DNA from: Thelephora terrestris
Lineage: Eukaryota; Basidiomycota; Agaricomycetes; Thelephorales; Thelephoraceae
Length of the DNA stretch: 64,000 nucleotides
NCBI GenBank assembly: GCA_015956445.1
Contig: WIUZ02000009.1
Span: 310,001-374,000 of the forward strand
Direction of reading: 5' to 3'
A program made the translations under genes and the position numbers. Each line of letters begins with the position of its first letter. Position 1 is the stretch's first letter. The notes under the pieces were generated by a model that saw only the letters and a program-made list of their open reading frames with translations, ran no database searches and was not told where the DNA came from. Below are positions 62,680 through 64,000 of the stretch, piece by piece.

Positions 62680-64000
62680 ATGGCCCCTACCACTTCTTCC
62701 GGTTACACCACCCCCGACAGCGAGCTGGAGTCCATCCTCCCTCTTCACCCGACAGCGGCTCGTCGCCCTCATCAAATCGTTGTCGAATCCGAGAATTCCA
62801 GGTTCTCCGATGACTACATCATTTCAAAGTACACCGACCGTGGTGCTGATGTCGTCGTCGTCAACGGGCAATATATCGTGAAGCCCACAGCTCGCTCCTA
62901 CGAGTTCCAGACCCAGCGCGAGGTCTCCAAGACTGGGTACGCATCTCAGCACGTCGATATATGCTATCAATTTTGTGCTGATATCCTTTGTTTCCACGTC
63001 CAGACTGATGATGGTCGGCATTGGAGGGAATAATGGCACGACTCTCGCCGCCACCGTCCTTGCCAACCGCCACAACGTTGTCTGGCACACAAAGTCTGGC
63101 ATTCAGCAGCCTAACTACATTGGATCTGTCCTCCGCGCCTCCACAATCCGTCTAGGTGTCGACCCTACCACCGGCAAAGACGTGAATGTCCCCCTCGGTG
63201 ACGTTTTGCCTATGGTCCACCCCAACGACCTCGTCCTCGGTGGATGGGATATTTCTGGCTTGCCGCTCGACAAGGCCATGGCTCGCGCTGAAGTTCTCCC
63301 TTGGGACCTCCAACGTCAACTCACTGGCCACATGGCCCACTTGGGCAAGCCCCTCCCCTCGATCTACTACCCAGACTTCATCGCCGCCAACCAGGAGGCC
63401 CGTGCGGATAACCTCATCCCCGGAAACGACAAGCAAGTCCACCTCGAAAGAATCCGTGCTGATATTCGCGAGTTCAGGTCCGCCAACGATTTAGACCGTA
63501 TCGTCGTTTTCTGGACCGCCAATACCGAGAGGTACAGCGACATCATTCCCGGAGTTAATGACACTGCAGACAACCTCTTGAAAGCGATCAAGAATTCCCA
63601 CTCCGAGGTTTCCCCTTCCACACTCTTCGCTGTGGCCGCTATCCTTGAGGGCGAGCCTTTCATCAACGGAGCTCCACAAAACACCTTCGTTCCTGGTGTC
63701 ATTGAGCTTGCGGAGCGTCATCGTGCCTTCATTAGTGGCGACGATCTCAAATCAGGGCAGACAAAGCTCAAGTCTGTCTTCGCCGAGTTCTTGGTAAACG
63801 CTGGCATCAAACCCCTCGCCATTTCCTCTTACAACCACCTCGGCAACAACGACGGACGCAATCTCTCCGCTGATGCCCAGTTCAAGTCTAAGGAGATCTC
63901 CAAGAGCAGCGTCGTCGACGACATGGTCGATGCCAACCGCCTACTCTACAAGCCTCCTGTTCCGGGAGCCAAGGGCGAGCACCCCGATCACATCGTTGTG
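62680..64000 (+). CDS. INO1: Inositol-3-phosphate synthase (3' end outside window)
   Basis: Starts [20 protein letters not shown]. Exon 1 ends ...REVSKTG at a GTACGC donor (about 62939); the intron ends CCAG at about 63003, and exon 2 opens [20 protein letters not shown], with the NAD-binding GxGGNNG loop. Family blocks follow: [87 protein letters not shown], and [14 protein letters not shown], which contains the active-site region. The open frame runs to the last base. The enzyme turns glucose 6-phosphate into myo-inositol 3-phosphate in the cytosol, the first step of inositol lipid synthesis. About 430 residues are visible of the usual 530-550. Confidence 0.96.

Overview
The window looks like nuclear DNA of an agaricomycete-type basidiomycete. 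Three things point there: dense, short (about 45-65 nt) GT-AG introns; households genes with fungal features (SPA2, RHO2, SLT2-type MAPK, PEX1, TIM50, INO1, RPP0); and families that are expanded in mushroom-forming fungi (FunK1 kinases, F-box/LRR-like proteins, DUF6535 membrane proteins, tyrosine-kinase-like kinases with a helical N-terminal domain). All gene models below were read by eye from exon frames and splice phases; no database search was run.

Layout. 1-6.5 kb: two FunK1 kinase genes lie head-outward as an inverted duplication around a JmjC/cupin hydroxylase gene and a relic of another kinase. 6.8-10.2 kb: SPA2-like polarisome scaffold (minus). 10.7-11.6 kb: unidentified gene with a mitochondrial-type presequence. 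13.0-14.8 kb: single-exon F-box protein. 15.4-16.5 kb: ribosomal stalk protein P0. 17.8-18.8 kb: Rho2-like GTPase, divergent from PEX1 (19.4-23.8 kb). 25.2-26.9 kb: SLT2/MPK1 MAP kinase. Rho2, Spa2 and the Slt2 MAPK all belong to polarity and cell-wall-integrity biology, but nothing shows they are co-regulated here. 27.4-28.3 kb: an unidentified spliced gene. 28.9-31.7 kb: DUF6535 membrane protein. 34.0-35.7 kb: GT61-type glycosyltransferase. 36.0-39.3 kb: long serine-rich disordered protein.

40.4-58.3 kb is a young accessory cluster. Five paralogous two-exon F-box genes (four plus, one minus) surround a tandem pair of kinases. The kinases are about 600 residues, with a helical N-terminal region that resembles the MLKL-type four-helix domain, a TKL kinase domain, and a C-terminal Cys-Ile-Phe-Phe that fits a CaaX prenylation box. 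One F-box copy carries a 7-bp tandem duplication that breaks the F-box exon. The rest of the window returns to core genes: TIM50 (59.2-61.1 kb, minus) and INO1 (62.7 kb to the window end, plus).

The most interesting candidate system is the kinase pair: helical bundle plus kinase plus lipid-anchor motif is an architecture that would suit membrane-acting signalling or cell-death proteins. That reading is inference. No retroelement, CRISPR array, rRNA or confident tRNA was seen.
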